Shown piece after piece: positions 1 through 13,484 of a stretch of DNA of 64,000 nucleotides. Source of the stretch: Apostichopus japonicus (taxonomy: Eukaryota; Echinodermata; Holothuroidea; Aspidochirotida; Stichopodidae); the NCBI RefSeq assembly GCF_037975245.1, contig NC_092563.1:15994594-16058593 (forward strand), given 5' to 3'. Below the pieces are notes generated by a model. That model was not told the DNA's origin and did no database searches. It was given only the letters and a program-made list of their open reading frames with translations. How positions within the stretch are numbered: position 1 is the stretch's first letter; each line of letters begins with the position of its first letter. A program made the position numbers and the translations under genes.

Positions 1-1925
1 TTAACTGTTGGTATCAATGTTGGCATGTATGTTCGCAGCACTAGCACTAACACGATGCACCATTTTTACGTGTTAATTTACGCTGTGTGATCTCAGGTTT
101 TGTTGGGCCTTCTGGCGTTCCATAGTTTGACATTTGTATTCTCATTAAGTTCATATCCTAGAGTCAGTCATGACAAGGGAAGTGGTGGATATATCACTAC
201 ACTGACCCAATTGTAGACCATGTATACCGCCGTTATACCTTCACCACACCACAACCACCACGAATGATGTTCAGTTACCAGAATGATTCGCCCGAATACG
301 GTCATTTTGTGGCCGTTTTACTCATTTCGTCGTGCCATTAACATGCAACTGTCAGTTTTATACAGAAGATCTACTATTACAATGTTTTGGGTTGACACGG
401 CTGTCATTTTCATTACTATAAAATCATGTTGTATCCGGTTTATGTTAGTGTAATGTGTAAACCCATTTATGGCTAATGAAATTTAAACAACGGAGATTTC
501 AAACTATATTTTTGATTTTGACTTCACTTCGTCGTCCTCAAGCGTTAGACACTAATTCATCGCTGCTCAGGCTGTCGTCTGCCAGTGAAGACGAAATTTC
601 ACCAACTGTTTCCATGGTGATTTTACTGTGTAGTAGGAAAATCAGTACAAAGTCTATACCTTCACAAAGTCTGTGTACCACGTCTATAAACAGTGAAGAA
701 AGAAACAACATACTTTAAAGTATTTACCCAAATTCATAAGATTTAGGTTCCAGTAGCACCAAAAAATGAAGGAATATTAGCCACAAAATCCTGCAAAAAC
801 TAACGTGAAGTGCGACGGCAAGAAAGATGGAAAATAATGACCTGTATCAAATAAAGAGGGCACTCTTCCATTTCAACAAATTACGCGTATTTATGGTCAT
901 AAAAAAAAGGTGTGTGGAAATACATCGCTGTTGAATACAATGTGTGAAAGGTGGATTTGGGGTCATTCTCAATTCCTGTGCATTTAAATGATAGTGTATG
1001 CTGCGCTGTAGGTCCGTTCACTCTGTTACGAAACAAACAAATTTGTCATATTATTTCAAAGAACACTTTGGTAGGAAACAATTTAGAAATAAACCGTCTC
1101 TCTTTGAATATCAGTGAGACTTAACTAAAACTGTCAGTTTACAATGTTAACGTTAAATCGAACAACAAATATGTTATGGTTACTTTTGCACAATTAGTCT
1201 TTTGTGATGGTATACAAAACAAAACTGTTCTTGTAGCAGAGCAGCTGATAAAAATATATATATTTGAAACTGTATATATAAGTAAGTTGTTAATGAGACA
1301 TATCATAAAAGACTTTAGCAAGTCTAAAAGTGTCACAATTCACAACTCTACGTCGGTTGCTTGATTTCCTTTCACTTCTTGATTTAACTTTCTCTGTGGT
1401 AGATGGTATTCGAAATGTTGTTTCTAAATAATCAAGTTAATAAGTGGTTAACATCAATTGAAATATATTGAAACAGAAAATTCAAGTGGTTAAATTTATA
1501 AAACAAATCTGCGAAATTAGAAGGACAGCTCTCCTTATTTCTAGGGTCCTTTTAAATAAATTATTTTAATGTTATTTAACATATTTTCAATAATTTTTAC
1601 TCCCTAAATTTCCTGATTGCACTAAGGGAAAATATTTGTTTGTATATTAATGATGGGTTAAGCCTAACGTAAGCTTGTAACCATTGTTCTTTTTAAGTTC
1701 TTCTGTTTTATACAACCACCCTCACCCCTCCCCCTCGCCCCCCTCCCCATCCCCCACCTCGTCCTCTTCTCCTTTTCTATGTCGGTATAACAGGTTGTTT
1801 CGTCATTTTAAAACCACATAAAAGTTAAGCGTTACAAAATGGTGTCTGTCTTTGTTGTTAATGAGATTTTAACATGTATAGATGTGTTCTATCCACAATG
1901 CATGGCAAAGCCATTACACCATGCA
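1..1925. other. No recognised gene; AT-rich DNA
   Basis: I see no supported exon, RNA gene or transposon end here. A C-rich polypyrimidine tract with a few T and A interruptions runs from about 1719 to 1776. Short open frames at 476-718 and 1139-1364 have no protein-like features. Confidence 0.6.
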
Positions 1926-1930
1926 GTATT

Positions 1931-2005
1931 GCGTGGTTTTAATACATGTGTATAAAAAACCACCGGCAATCGGGCTGTAAAATCACCACAGGTGTAAAAC
2001 CACGC
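1931..2005. repeat. 11-bp perfect inverted repeat, hairpin-forming
   Basis: GCGTGGTTTTA at 1931-1941 is matched by its exact reverse complement at 1995-2005, with 53 bp between them. No target duplication was seen, so this may be a small decayed MITE or a chance structure. Confidence 0.5.
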
Positions 2006-2318
2006 ACGTGTGCCCCATGTAAAAAAATAATTTATAGCCAATGATTATCATTCTGAATTCTTTGTTAAATTGCTCATATGATAAAAAAAAACTTTCTTTA
2101 AGCAGCCAGGACACGCATATTTATCACTGCTTTAGTGTTGGGATGAGATGTTAGTGACCAGCGGAGGTCTAAAGAGCAAATCTATACCGGTAATTAAACT
2201 GCTGAATTAAGATCGTCGTCAGTAACCGTTACAAACAATGTTTTATGGCGGGGCTTCGTTACCCATTTTGTACCAGAAGGGATAGAGGGAAATTGAGAAT
2301 TTGATCAAAACGATGGGC

Positions 2319-2640
2319 AATGAGTTGGAAAATCCTGAACAGTGAAGAAGAAGAAAAAACCTTCCATCCTCCACCGCGATTCGGACCAGGGCCTCCCGCT
2401 TTATATATGCGGACACCCTAACCAACGAGGCTATATGAGAATATATTGCATGTAAGTCCATAAGTTCGAAACCAGTAAGGTATTTTGCCATCGCACTGTA
2501 GGTATTTACCACCAGTATTGAACAATGTCAGTCCTGTTTTGGTGACATATTTTGCCTTACTCTAAAGACCAACCATAACCAACTCGATATCATTTGTGAA
2601 TGCTTATGCCGGATTTCGAAAGAGATACTTTGACCAGACT
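2319..2640 (-). repeat. tRNA-derived SINE-like repeat, copy 1
   Basis: This 322-bp stretch aligns along its whole length with 39160-39471. On the minus strand it carries a decayed tRNA-like module: an A-box-like stretch near 2430 and a B box with substitutions near 2370. Shared blocks outside the module, such as the stretch before TTTTGGTGACATATTTTGCC, show that the two are copies of one family and not just two tRNA relics. This copy is more diverged in its B box than copy 2. The open frame at 2243-2512 lies inside the repeat and is not a gene. Confidence 0.8.
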
Positions 2641-4615
2641 CAGAGCACAATATAGCCTACTGCATCCAGAAGTTCAGTTGTTCTTCAATGATGTACACTA
2701 GTTATGTTACCGCATCACATGTGATTAGTTTGATTTGAATCACGCAAGCACTTTTGGGAAGGAAATTGAAATGTTTTGTGGCATATGTTGTGGTTTTAGA
2801 TAGAGTTTATGAATGAAGCCTGATAAAATAATCTGAGGTTTACGTTACACAAACAGACCACATTCTTCAGTAACTTATATATCCATTAACATTACTCAAG
2901 CATCCGCAGATTGGTTAATTTGCAGAATCTCTGGAAGGTGGGGGTTTGTCAATCACTTACTAAGATAAAAATTCGCAAATCTGTCGGAAAGGTATGGCAG
3001 CCTTTACTGACCATTCGTGACCAGATTAATGCAGTATTTTTGGCGTCTCGTTCTCGAGTAAAATAACGACTTTCGGGTTTCATTGATAAATACCCTCAGA
3101 TGATGTGAAATGTGATCAATTGATTATGTCATTAAAAAGAAAGAATTAGACCATTTAATGGAATTGTCGTATAGGGTACTAAACACTCGAATTATGTGGT
3201 TTCGCCCACAAAAAATAAATTCCTTATCTTTGTAATTTTTGTGTGTGTCTGTTTTTCGACTTTAACAATTTCCTTAATAAGTTCAAAATACGAATCGATT
3301 GAATTATCCAGTGGTTGGATAATAGCGTCTTTACTTCAAGGCTGAAGCAAATAACATTCTTGAGTTTGAAATCAATTTAACTCCTTACAAGCACTATTAA
3401 GTGTACTCGTGATAAATATAGTGTCTCAAAATCGCCTAGAAAAACGTTTCAATTGCGAAACTTTCCACACCAGATCAAAATGGTACCGGAAATACAACAA
3501 ACTTATCACACGTTAGACATCTTGTATAATATCTTATCTATTACGAATTAGTTCACAGTACAGTTAACAATGTTCTAGAAAGCTTTTCAACTGAATTATC
3601 TAAATGTTTGAACAAAGAACTTTTAAAACATTAAGAAGAGTTAAATTAAGGGGACTGGGAAACGCTTCTGGTGGTCGACCTCTGAGCGACCCTCTTCTCA
3701 TCCTCCCGGGCTCTTTAGCGACAACAAGGGAGACATGGCTAAGGATCGTGTAGGCCACGTACAGCATCATACCACAACCCATCCACTCATCCTCATGATA
3801 ACTGAATACGTGGCACTATGAGGCGCTAGTCGCCTCACAAACTGTGTCTACGGAAGCTTTGAAAAAACACAATATTTCATCAAATGACTAGATTACGTAA
3901 ATTAAATAGCGCCACCCGTTGTAAAATGTCACACGTTACATTATGAAATCCACAAACCAGGTATGCTCGCCACCAGGTACACCCACCACCATTCACTCAC
4001 CACAGTGAGGTGAGTGCGGTTAAGGACATTACACTCGAGGCATTAAAAATAAATCAGCCCATATCGAGTACCACCGAAATTTTACCCAAATTCATCATAA
4101 GAAGTTGATTTAAAACTTTCAAGTTCAACAGGGTATAAAGTACCGTTGTTAAACACCATAGTAAAGAAAATCAACTTTAGCAGTTTATGGTACAATTGCC
4201 TTCAAATCCATTCCCAGCCCCTCTTCCATCCTCTACCCCGCAACCTTCCCCCACCCTCTTCGGATACGCAATCATTTCTCTGCAGTATTCATGCCACGTG
4301 GATCTGTGGTTATTAAATTTACTCTTGTTATAAGTTGCTTATTCATTTGCACATCTAGAATTAGGTAAAATGTGAATTCTATTTCTCTCTAATGTAGTCA
4401 CAGCGTGGATGAAGCGAGGGGGGGGGGGATTAAAAATACAACACTTATTTCTTTCGTAACAGTGATGCGACTTTAAATTGTAAAAGAAGAATTGGTTGTG
4501 ATAAAGGAACGCTTTTGTATATAGTCTGCCAGCGGGAAACATCAAATTAGCCTGTACTAGAGGGAGCTCTGTTAGGCCTATACTCTCTCGTTGAGAGACT
4601 TTCTATAAAAGACGT

Positions 4616-4617
<2 letters not shown>
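2641..4617. other. No recognised gene
   Basis: Mostly AT-rich sequence with nothing I can name. The minus-strand open frame at 3600-3782 contains RGRPP, which resembles an AT hook, but has no other support. An 11-nt G run ends at 4428. Confidence 0.5.

Positions 4618-4619
<2 letters not shown>

Positions 4620-4649
<30 letters not shown>
4620..4649. repeat. Poly(A) tract of about 30 nt
   Basis: An uninterrupted A run follows GTAAGT and is followed by CCATGTACC. It could be the tail of a retrocopy on the plus strand, but I recognise nothing upstream as a processed gene or SINE and see no target duplication. Confidence 0.85.
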
Positions 4650-4651
<2 letters not shown>

Positions 4652-7600
4652 ATGTACCGTTTTCTTTGTCAAGAGTTCTGTTGTTTACAACCAACAGAAT
4701 CATTCGTGACGAAGTAATGTTAAGCCCTTAGATGTTTAAGGTAATAAAAAACATTTCCCTCGACGGCATCTTGTCTCCTCACAAACAAGTTTTACAACCA
4801 TTCTCGTCAATGAGGCACGCGCTCGGCAAGTTACACTCGACAAACAATTGTATGGCTGTTCATAACGCAACGCGCAGGCGTCGCGGTTCCATGGGGACGC
4901 TTACGGCGTGTGCGACCTTTGACCCTTCGTTGGTTTGCCTTGCACGTATATCACTCGGGTAATGAATCCAAAAGACAATGAAAATTTGGCAGGTTTGACA
5001 TCAAATGTCGATTTCTTTTCCAAAACGTGCCTCTTTGGTGGTAGTATATGTTTTCCGAAGAGAGAGAGAGTGCGTAGGAAGGTACCGACTGTAGAGGTCA
5101 GTGTGTTAAACATGTGACTCGAACCGTGTTACGTTTAGTCACCATTGTGTCCTTGACATGTACCGAGGGACCACCGTCAAGGAAATTGAGAAGGTTTGCA
5201 CCCCTTATTGACGTACTTTTCTTATGATTTACACACTACGTCAGAGACACTATTGTTATTACTTCATACACTTAATCCGTTGTCTTCTTGTCTTAAATAA
5301 GACCCAAAAAATTGAAGAACTTTATTCTTTTTTTTACTAAAAACAATTTAACATTTAACAAACGCAAACTCTCGGTTTGCGCGTGATGACCATTGTGTTA
5401 GAGAATTGCAGCCTTTAAAGTAGACCCATAAACTAGTACTAGTACTACTACTAGCATTAAAGAAACTTAGCCATGGCAGGCTACAAAAGTTTTAAAAAAA
5501 ATTATTTTCTCATGTCTTGTTTAATGTTAGTGTGTCTACTTTTAATTCTCACAAAATCCCCGCTTTTCATTCTTAAATGGTTCAGGCTTTCAGGCATTTC
5601 GGATTCTGGTGTGGTTAAATAAAACTATATTATCGAACAATGATCTTTTGAGGCTTATGTCTATTCATGTCTGGAATTTTTCCAGATTTTAAAAGAAACC
5701 TTTGCGGCTAATTTTGACTAAAAATAGCTTTATGTTGTTCCAAGCTAAAAATGCCATCACGACAACGTATGTCATCAACGTGAATAAACAAGTTTCCTTT
5801 CAAATAGCACAAAGAATAAGGTAAGTTTCCTGTATAGACCTACATTTTACAGTTTACTTTCAAATAACCTATTTTGAGTACTAACATGAAGTTTGTCCCG
5901 GAGATGAACCTGTTGAGGTTCATATCATATCAAATAATTCCACTGCTCGCTGATTTAAACTTCATTTAGCTTTTAAAACCAATCTATATAGAATGATATC
6001 TTAATATGATATTGTGATCCGTTATTGTGAGTAATAGTCGGCCTGTTTGAAATAGGTTGCCGAGAAAAACCACAAGAAAACTGTTTTAAAATCGAAATTA
6101 AAATCCTTTCTCTCCATTCCATAACTACACATTTAATTTAAACCCACAGGTATAAAGAATAATATAAAAAATTTACAGTGTGCATACAAAATATACAACA
6201 TAATTCAAGTGGAGCTGAGCTAACACATGCACATCTCATCAGGAAAAGATGAAGAGAAAAATATATATTATCAATTCTACTGAGGAATTAAGAAGGGTGT
6301 GTACGGTAATTAAAACTATTCACACAAATACTGTTTGAACAAATTCTTATTTTCTTTTCTTTTTAGAAATCAACCAGGTCAGTCATTGTGTTTTTACCAA
6401 GGCTTGCTTACCAAGCGTTCTGTTATTCGACATTTTTTACTGTAGGAAGGGAATGTGGACACGTCAATAAAAAAATCATTTTGTATTTAATATATAAGAA
6501 ACCATTACTCCGAAGTTAATATCTTGTTACTTGCAAGTTGGAAACAGCTGGGTCGGAACACCATCCTATAGTCACATTTCAAATTAGTCCATATCGTGAC
6601 ATTTAGGCATCTTTATTGACATTTGATTCGAGATTTTATACGGGAAACTCCATTTTTTATTTATTTATTTTATTACCAAAGTTGTTGGTATTTAATATTC
6701 GCAGACAACCATTGGCTGTATCCGTTTATTCGCGCAGCTGCGTCGACAGTCTTATATTTTATTGCCATGGCGTGTTCCTAAACATTATGTCGTGACCCTG
6801 AAGAAACCTTAGGAAATCATTTCAATTTTAAAATGTCAGCAATATTATATAGCTGCCAGTTGTAAGTCTACTAAAACCATGGCTTGAAGTTCTCAAAAAA
6901 AAACAAAAAAAAACCCTGGATTTTGTTGAGTTATTCCCAAACGTTACATTGTAACTGTAAATTAGGCAATTCAAAAGCCCAGATTTGCTCTCAGATTGTA
7001 AGATGTTCGCAAAACCGAGCATCTCCCTGGATTACGGTACTCAAACCTCAAGTCATTCCCAGACTTGCAACAGTAAATACAATTACACAATAGATTATCT
7101 TAGATTGTCCCAAAATGATCTGAAATTGCTGAAAGCTGTATAGGTCTCAAAAGGGACTGACTGTCGTTGATTATATGATGTGGCTCGAAAAAAGTTATTT
7201 CCAGGAATTGAAGATCCTGAAAATAAGATAAGAAGATGTTTCGATGAGGAAAACATAGTTTCGGCTGCCATCTTAGAAATACAGCAAAGCAGTTTTACGA
7301 AACGAACAGCCAAGTCGAACAAATACCAGCGCGTTATACGCGCAAGTTGGACTTCGTTATTAGGTGCACGAACGCGCTGCAAGAAATAACATAGTCAAAC
7401 ACTGACAATCGCAGACTAAAATCAGGTTTTTTTGTGTAATAATATAGCAGTCGAGAAGCTAGCGCCGTTGGCGCTGAACAAATCTTTGGATTGACTCAAA
7501 GTTCCACTTCGAAAAAATAAAATATAAAAAAAAATAGGAAGGTGCTTAAAACAGTTTGTTTGCCAAAACGATCTCTTCTTTAGTAATTACGAATTAATTT

Positions 7601-7834
7601 ATTCTGATTAACACATACAGTACCGATATATTACTGCCGTGTGTTCGCTACGGTACTAAAACCCATATGCAATATCTTGTCAAGTTTCGTGGAACTAGAC
7701 AGCCACACTGGCAGCCACACAACTATACCATATTTATTTCACTTTTTTTTTTCTTCAAATGAATTCATTAAAAGCCTGTTTAATTGAAGCCCATGTATTC
7801 AAAACTGTCAGATATATAAATAGACAGAAACTAA
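4650..7834. other. Mostly featureless; CpG-richer patch near 4815-4930
   Basis: Between about 4815 and 4930 CpG is locally frequent (for example CGCAACGCGCAGGCGTCGCG), and open frames exist on both strands. This is the only CpG-dense stretch in the first 10 kb and could be a promoter or exon remnant. The rest is unremarkable apart from a possible coding fragment near 7169-7389. Confidence 0.4.
7169..7389 (+). other. Possible coding fragment, unknown
   Basis: The frame is open from a TGA just before about 7169 to the TAA at 7387-7389. It encodes a charged peptide of about 70 residues that includes RKKLFPGIEDPENKIRR. There is no ATG in frame, so if it is real it is an internal exon or a transposon fragment. 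I do not recognise a family. The composition is more protein-like than that of neighbouring frames, but the frame is short enough to occur by chance. Confidence 0.2.
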
Positions 7835-7934
7835 CATCATTTAGGTTTACTTCTTGATTTACTCTTTCTTTTTAAAGCTAATTTCATCATTTAGGTTTAC
7901 TTCTTGATTTACTCTTTCTTTTTAAAGCTAATTT
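7835..7934. repeat. Perfect 2 x 50-bp tandem duplication
   Basis: A 50-bp unit starting CATCATTTAGG and ending GCTAATTT occurs twice head to tail (7835-7884 and 7885-7934) without a mismatch. The identity points to a recent slippage or duplication event. Confidence 0.95.
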
Positions 7935-10340
7935 CTTTCCTTTCTCTTCTTAATTTGGTAAAGATCATAAACTTATCGCATACATCGTTTTGGGATTTCC
8001 AGACCGACTATCAATGATATGCAATACCACCGTGTTACAGTTGGTCATTCCGCCAGGCGTTCGCGAAATGAAGCCTAGGCGCAAAGTGAAATCAGTGGCG
8101 CTCTTTACAATTAGTATCTCCCCTTTTGCGGACGGTTTGATTTAACAAAAGTACACCAAAATACATCCTTGCAATCGTCATATACGTTTCACATGTGATC
8201 CTATACAGCTATCGTCATATCGAAAAATTTGATTATGCCTGATAAATGGAAAATAAAGGATGTGACGAGGGGTAGATTTTCATGTGTATACAAAAACGTC
8301 ACTAGTTACAGGATATGACTATTGTGCTCCTACTTGAATTATTTGTGTCAAGTTCAATTCAGAATTATTGGCTACTGGTCTGGCTCTATATCACTAACGA
8401 TTAAAAGCGATGATATCATTTCTACGTTCAGGGGTTACCAGTAGTCTCTCTTGTGTAGCACTGGCATTAGAGCCTTATAAAAAATCAAGTCGCCTTATGT
8501 AGTTACAATATTACAATAAGGCGAGTGTACGTCAGCCTGGAAGGTTTACCATTGTCGGAAAATGGTCCAAAAGTGACACTTACTGTGTAGTGACTTTTTA
8601 TGCATTTTTCTGAGTTATCATTATTCTTGTTGAAACTTGGATGTTGAAGAGGATGAAATAAAATCTGGAGGATTGAAGGTGATTTAAGGCATTTTAGAAA
8701 ACCCTGTGTGCAACAAGAAGATTCCGCAACGAAAGCTGGCAGATGGGTTGGGGAGCACTATGCTAACCTTTGAGCTCTTCTAGCTCAAAATCTAAACGGT
8801 CATGGTGGCAAAACTTGAATGTGTTGTAATAGCCCAAGCCATCAGCTATCATATGGTGGGTAGCATATGTCAGTTGAAACCTTCTATCTATGCTCTATCG
8901 GCATTGGAAATAGACATGTTTAGTGTGTAAGTCAATGGGAGCATTTAATTGTGGTACGACACCTTCAGCACACGACTCTGGAATATAGTCATAATGTATC
9001 CATTAATCAATTTCACTATAGCGCCCTCTTTTAATAAACTTTTTTCGCCTGGCACGCTCATGGAACAGGGTGCGGATGGATGCACGTCAAGCAATATATG
9101 ATGAAGTACTCATACAATTATTGATGTTTTATCAATACAAGAAATAAAGATCCGTCATTTAATAAAAAAAACACTGCAGTTTTCTGCATTTTCATCGGTA
9201 ATCTCAACAGAACGATTTTTAGTGGCAAATGTGCCTAATGAATCCCAAATAGATATGTCTCCCAGTCGTATTAGGCCTACTGTCGTCTGCATATGAATGC
9301 ACATACCTAACGTTATAGGGTTATGACTACACCATACCGCCTTTCGTTTTGTTACCGACACAATTAGATGAATAAAATCACCCCCCCCCCCCACCCCATC
9401 CCTCGGCTTATTAATGAACATTTACGTTATATATAACGAGGGCTAGGTTCCTTGTGTTATCCTATACCCTCCATTATACTAACGTTACTTATATAGGCTA
9501 CTTGTTTTCTTCGTATACTTTCCCTATAGACATACAAGAAGGGGCTAAATATCCTATACTCAAATGCGTAGGGGTTATGTACATAATGCAACACTACTGC
9601 TCAAAGACCATAGAACAATGAAGTAAATAATTTCCATGACCAGGTCTCTGGGCTTGCAGCCTAATAGATATATGCAGCATAAATGCCTCAGTGTTAACAA
9701 TTTTCCCAAAGTGCACCAAAATTAAGACACAATTTATCACCTTTACACATTTTCCCCCCATTATTTTTTTACAAACGGGGTGAGACCAGATCCCTGAAAA
9801 CAAAAATAGTTTACCATTACTACAATTATTCCATAATCATGATACACGTACCTATGTGTCAATCTCAGGTTCTTGGGAGTGAATCGTTCAAATTCATGAC
9901 TTTTTGTAATAGTAACTATAGTACTGGGCATTTTTTAATGCAAAAAGTAACCCCTAAGAGTCTCCTAGTTTCTTGATATTGCAACTAACCCAGTGAATTT
10001 ATTAACGTTATAAAGTTATATTATAGATGCAGGATATACTAATGTAGCGAGTATCACAATATGGCGACTTTGCATATCCTTGGACGGTTTCCTTTACGTG
10101 CATAGGCTATGACTATCAATGTGCTTACATGTGCACTGGAAGACATAGCTTGGCGTTTGCGAAGTATACAGTGCTTTTCTTGCCCTCCAAAACCAAAAAT
10201 CATTCTCACCTTCTAAAACTGTTTTTTTTTACTGTCCATTATCTGACGGAACTGATTAATGGGAAAGAGCCGTTTGGCAATCACGTCGCCAGATTAAAAA
10301 TGCGCTCCAATAAATGAAACAATGAATGAAACAACTATAT
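7935..10340. other. No recognised gene
   Basis: AT-rich unique-looking DNA. A short hairpin (CGCCTTAT and its complement) lies near 8491-8525, and a C run of about 12 lies near 9380. No exon or transposon end was found. Confidence 0.5.
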
Positions 10341-10802
10341 ACTAGCATAAGGTGACCATATTTGCCTGACTGGAATCAGGGACATTTATTGCGATGAGGA
10401 GGGGTCTAAGGGGAGGGGGTGGACAATTTTCAAGTGCCTAAGGTGCTAAGATGTAAAATAGTGATACTTAGAATCACTTTTAAATCAATTTTATATTCAA
10501 AAATGTAGCTTTTCTTAGATGAAATTTACTTAGTTTACGAAAGAGTGCTAGGCTAGATCGATCTAGCATATTCCACTTTACACTGGCCCACCTGAAATAC
10601 TGGTTAGTTTCGTTCTGCGACTGCACACTTGACTAAATTTTGTTTTTCCAAATATTTTACTAATAATGTGGGATGTTTTCGAAATTCCTGAACATTTTGA
10701 CGAATCGGGGACATTTTCGGGGACACTTGTTCATCGGGGACAGCACACTGTAATCGGGGACTGTCCCCGAAAATCGGGGACGTCTGGTCACCTAACTAGC
10801 AT
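10341..10802. mobile_element. Non-autonomous hAT-like element (446 bp) with 8-bp TSD
   Basis: The perfect direct repeat ACTAGCAT (10341-10348 and 10795-10802) flanks an element at 10349-10794. Its ends are inverted: AAGGTGACCA on the left, and TAGGTGACCAGACGTCCCCG when the right end is read inward. An 8-bp target duplication is the hallmark of the hAT superfamily. The right half has repeated CGGGGACA-type motifs. No transposase frame is present, so it would depend on a source elsewhere. Confidence 0.88.
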
Positions 10803-11726
10803 CACTTAACAGCGTGCGTTCTAAGATTTATCACGTGATTAGTGAATATTCATTGGTTACAAACAATGATATTTACATAAAATACGTTTAAGGCTAATCT
10901 AATCGACATATCACGGAAAGCGATTGTTATCATGTAGACTGATCTATGTAAAAATGCTCAGCAGGCTTATATCAGCACCAGCATCAAACTGCATGGCGCC
11001 ATTTTTTAGAATATGTAAGTTGGACTATAAAATATGATTAGACATTTTCCCCACCTTTCTCTCTCTTCAGAAGAAGAAGAAAATGACATATGCGTGACGT
11101 TTGTGTAATTAAGTCTGTTGGCATAAACACCTTCTTTTTTTTTACAAATTGAACCCATTAATGCATAAATTGTGAAGGTCTAAAGCGGCTAGAATAGTGA
11201 AAAATGTCACTTTCACTGTAAAATAGGTATATAACAAGATGTCATCCAACTATATATGAATGACGCTAGGAGTTACATATAACCCCTAGGGTATGAAACA
11301 AGAATATGGTCTCGATCTTTCCAGTCACACAAATTTTGTGAGAGCCAAAGTAAGAAAAAAAAAAACGATTACCAACAAAAACCGTGAGAAGACGTTTCAT
11401 ACAGGAAGGTGATCCTGAAGGGACAGACGAGATACCTAGACTTGTCAAAGATTGATGTTAGTAAATAACTTGTCAACACGTCAACAAATATCACGTTTTT
11501 TGTTGACGTGTTGTCATGTTTTGTGTAACATCATCTCGACAACTTTGTAAAATTTTATTTGGACGAATGTGATGATGACATTAACTTGTTGTTTGTCATG
11601 TTTGACTTGTGATGGACAACCTCATTCCATTGGGTAAATGCAGCGTCTCGACCATTGTTGTTAAAGGAATTTCTTTAGGCGCAAAATTATTTTCGAAATG
11701 TTGTAAACACTTGCTGGTATAATGCA
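10803..11726. other. No gene; contains one perfect hairpin
   Basis: CAACACGTCAACAAA at 11474-11488 is followed after a 10-nt loop by its exact complement at 11499-11513. Nothing else is supported. Confidence 0.6.
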
Positions 11727-12106
11727 GGTTATATCAAGGGCGTAGGAACCGGGGGGCTGGGGGGCGCCAGCCCCCCAGTGAAAAATGTGGAGGGGCGGAA
11801 GTATCATTCCGCCCCCCACTTTGCAAGTCAGAAAACCCCTTTTTCATTTCCAAATGAGAAAAAAAATCTCATTTGGAGCCCCAAATTGCATCTAAGGCCA
11901 GGTGAAAATACAAAATTAAGTTTACAAAATGGAGTGGGTGTTGAAGTGTGCTATATTGCACCAAATTACATCTGAAGCCACCTGGAAATGCAAAAAAATT
12001 CCAAAGGGGAGGGGGACACCCCCTCCCCTTAGACCCCTCCCCCAGGCCGGCCATCAGTCTTCAGCCCCCTCACTCAAAACTACCTTCCTACGCCACTGGG
12101 TTATAT
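11727..12106. mobile_element. hAT-like MITE (364 bp) with 8-bp TSD
   Basis: The direct repeat GGTTATAT (11727-11734 and 12099-12106) flanks 11735-12098. The inverted ends are CAAGGGCGTAGGAA on the left and CAGTGGCGTAGGAA read inward from the right, a usual hAT pattern. The interior is GC-richer than the surroundings, with palindromic G/C blocks such as CTGGGGGGCGCCAGCCCCCC. The overlapping plus-strand frames (11778-12142) are by-products of this sequence. Confidence 0.92.
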
Positions 12107-12656
12107 ATCTATAACACTCTTCATTTAATTTTTGAGAAATGATCCTTTAAATACGTGAGATTCATCAAGGAAAGTGGTTGGGTTCCTTGGTCTAACACAC
12201 AGACCATTATAGGTAGTTCCGTAGATGTAAATTATTGGGAAAAATTATTGGGAAAATATAAAACTTATATGGCTTCGAATAACATGTTGACAATGCATTA
12301 CAAATTGTCCACGGGCAAAAGCGATGTTTGATGTCATCCAATAGTGCTCTGTTGTTCTTTGAAGTTTAAACAACATACTTTGGCTGGGTTTTTAGAATTT
12401 AATAAACGGTGGATTAACATGAACATTAAGGCCCTCACAGAGGAGCTGACGTCATCGTCAAGTAAATCTTAAAGGAGCATTCCAGGGATACAGCTGAACA
12501 TCTTCATAACCGGAGAAATCATAGAAACGTTACCAGCTCTCAAATATTTTTCTTTTTTCTTGGATTGAAGCATATCAAGACTAAAATTCTGGCGTTAGTT
12601 ATCCTTTAAGGTGCCAGTCAAAGAAAGGGCTACCATAAAGGAATCTTTTGTGGAAC
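12107..12656. other. No gene; weak TTAA-flanked candidate
   Basis: TTAAAGGAGCATTCC at 12469 recalls TTAAAGGAGTATTCC at 14618 and may be one end of a TTAA-targeting element family. A possible far end, ending CCTTTAA, lies at 12609, but only about 4 bp of terminal inversion is visible. Confidence 0.3.
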
Positions 12657-12660
12657 TAAT

Positions 12661-12734
12661 GGATGACTAGCTCATGTGGTAGAGTGTAGAGCTTGTAATC
12701 CTGAGGCCCCTGGTTCGATCCGCGTTCTGGCCAA
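12661..12734 (+). repeat. tRNA-like sequence, probable SINE head
   Basis: TAGCTCATGTGGTAGAG (A box, about 12669) and GGTTCGATCCG (B box, 12712-12722) have tRNA spacing. The acceptor and anticodon stems pair poorly, so a functional tRNA gene is unlikely. It is probably the Pol III promoter of a SINE. The rest of that SINE was not delimited. Confidence 0.55.
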
Positions 12735-13484
12735 ACATTTCTATATATACTTCTTTTCACTGAAACTATAAAAATGGCCGATATCGTACACAGTAGACAC
12801 TACGAGAGTCACATTGTGATCTGAGATGTGTTTACGTGATATTCGGTTGTACCCTAAAGAAATACCAACAACTGACGCTATGAGTGTAACACAATAGTTC
12901 AAAACACTGCAGTTGTGCCTAGTAGCATTTAGCTGTCTATTATAGCTGTGAGATGACCATGTTTGTCAAATTTATACATCTCTAATAAAGGTAATTGGTT
13001 CCATATGTCCTAAAAATTGTATATATTTTTTTATGAACCTATGTTCAATGGTCGAAGTCAATGTTGAAACTGACGTCGAAGGGCTTGAAATTCATGTTGA
13101 CAATTATTTTGTCAACAAAGAGTCATCGTATTTTCTGTATCGTGAAGAGGTCCTCAAGTTTTTCAATCGGCACTAAAATCTTTCTGTTATGAATCACTCT
13201 TAAAACCAATTTTAAAATAGCCCCACATTTTGTGGCAGATACCGTAGGACTTTAAAATATTTACAACCTTAGTTACTGCGTTCAGTCACTCCATTTCCTT
13301 AATGATATTTCCTTCTCATAATCAAAATGCTCTATCTGGATAATTATGTAATGTATGGAAATATAATTATATTACATTGCATGTATACAATGTTAAACTG
13401 TAGAAACATTACCATTCCATATCAGCATGTCGTATGTGTCAGTGTGACACTAAAACGACAAGCAAACGTTCCTATGGTATAATC

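Noticed and set aside
4732-5117. Overlapping ORFs on both strands in the CpG-rich patch
   Set aside because: Both strands are open over the same bases and neither encodes a recognisable protein; kept only as a CpG-rich note.
6231-6275. CCTGATGAG on the minus strand as another hammerhead
   Set aside because: No GAAA after a stem II hairpin, and no stem I partner.
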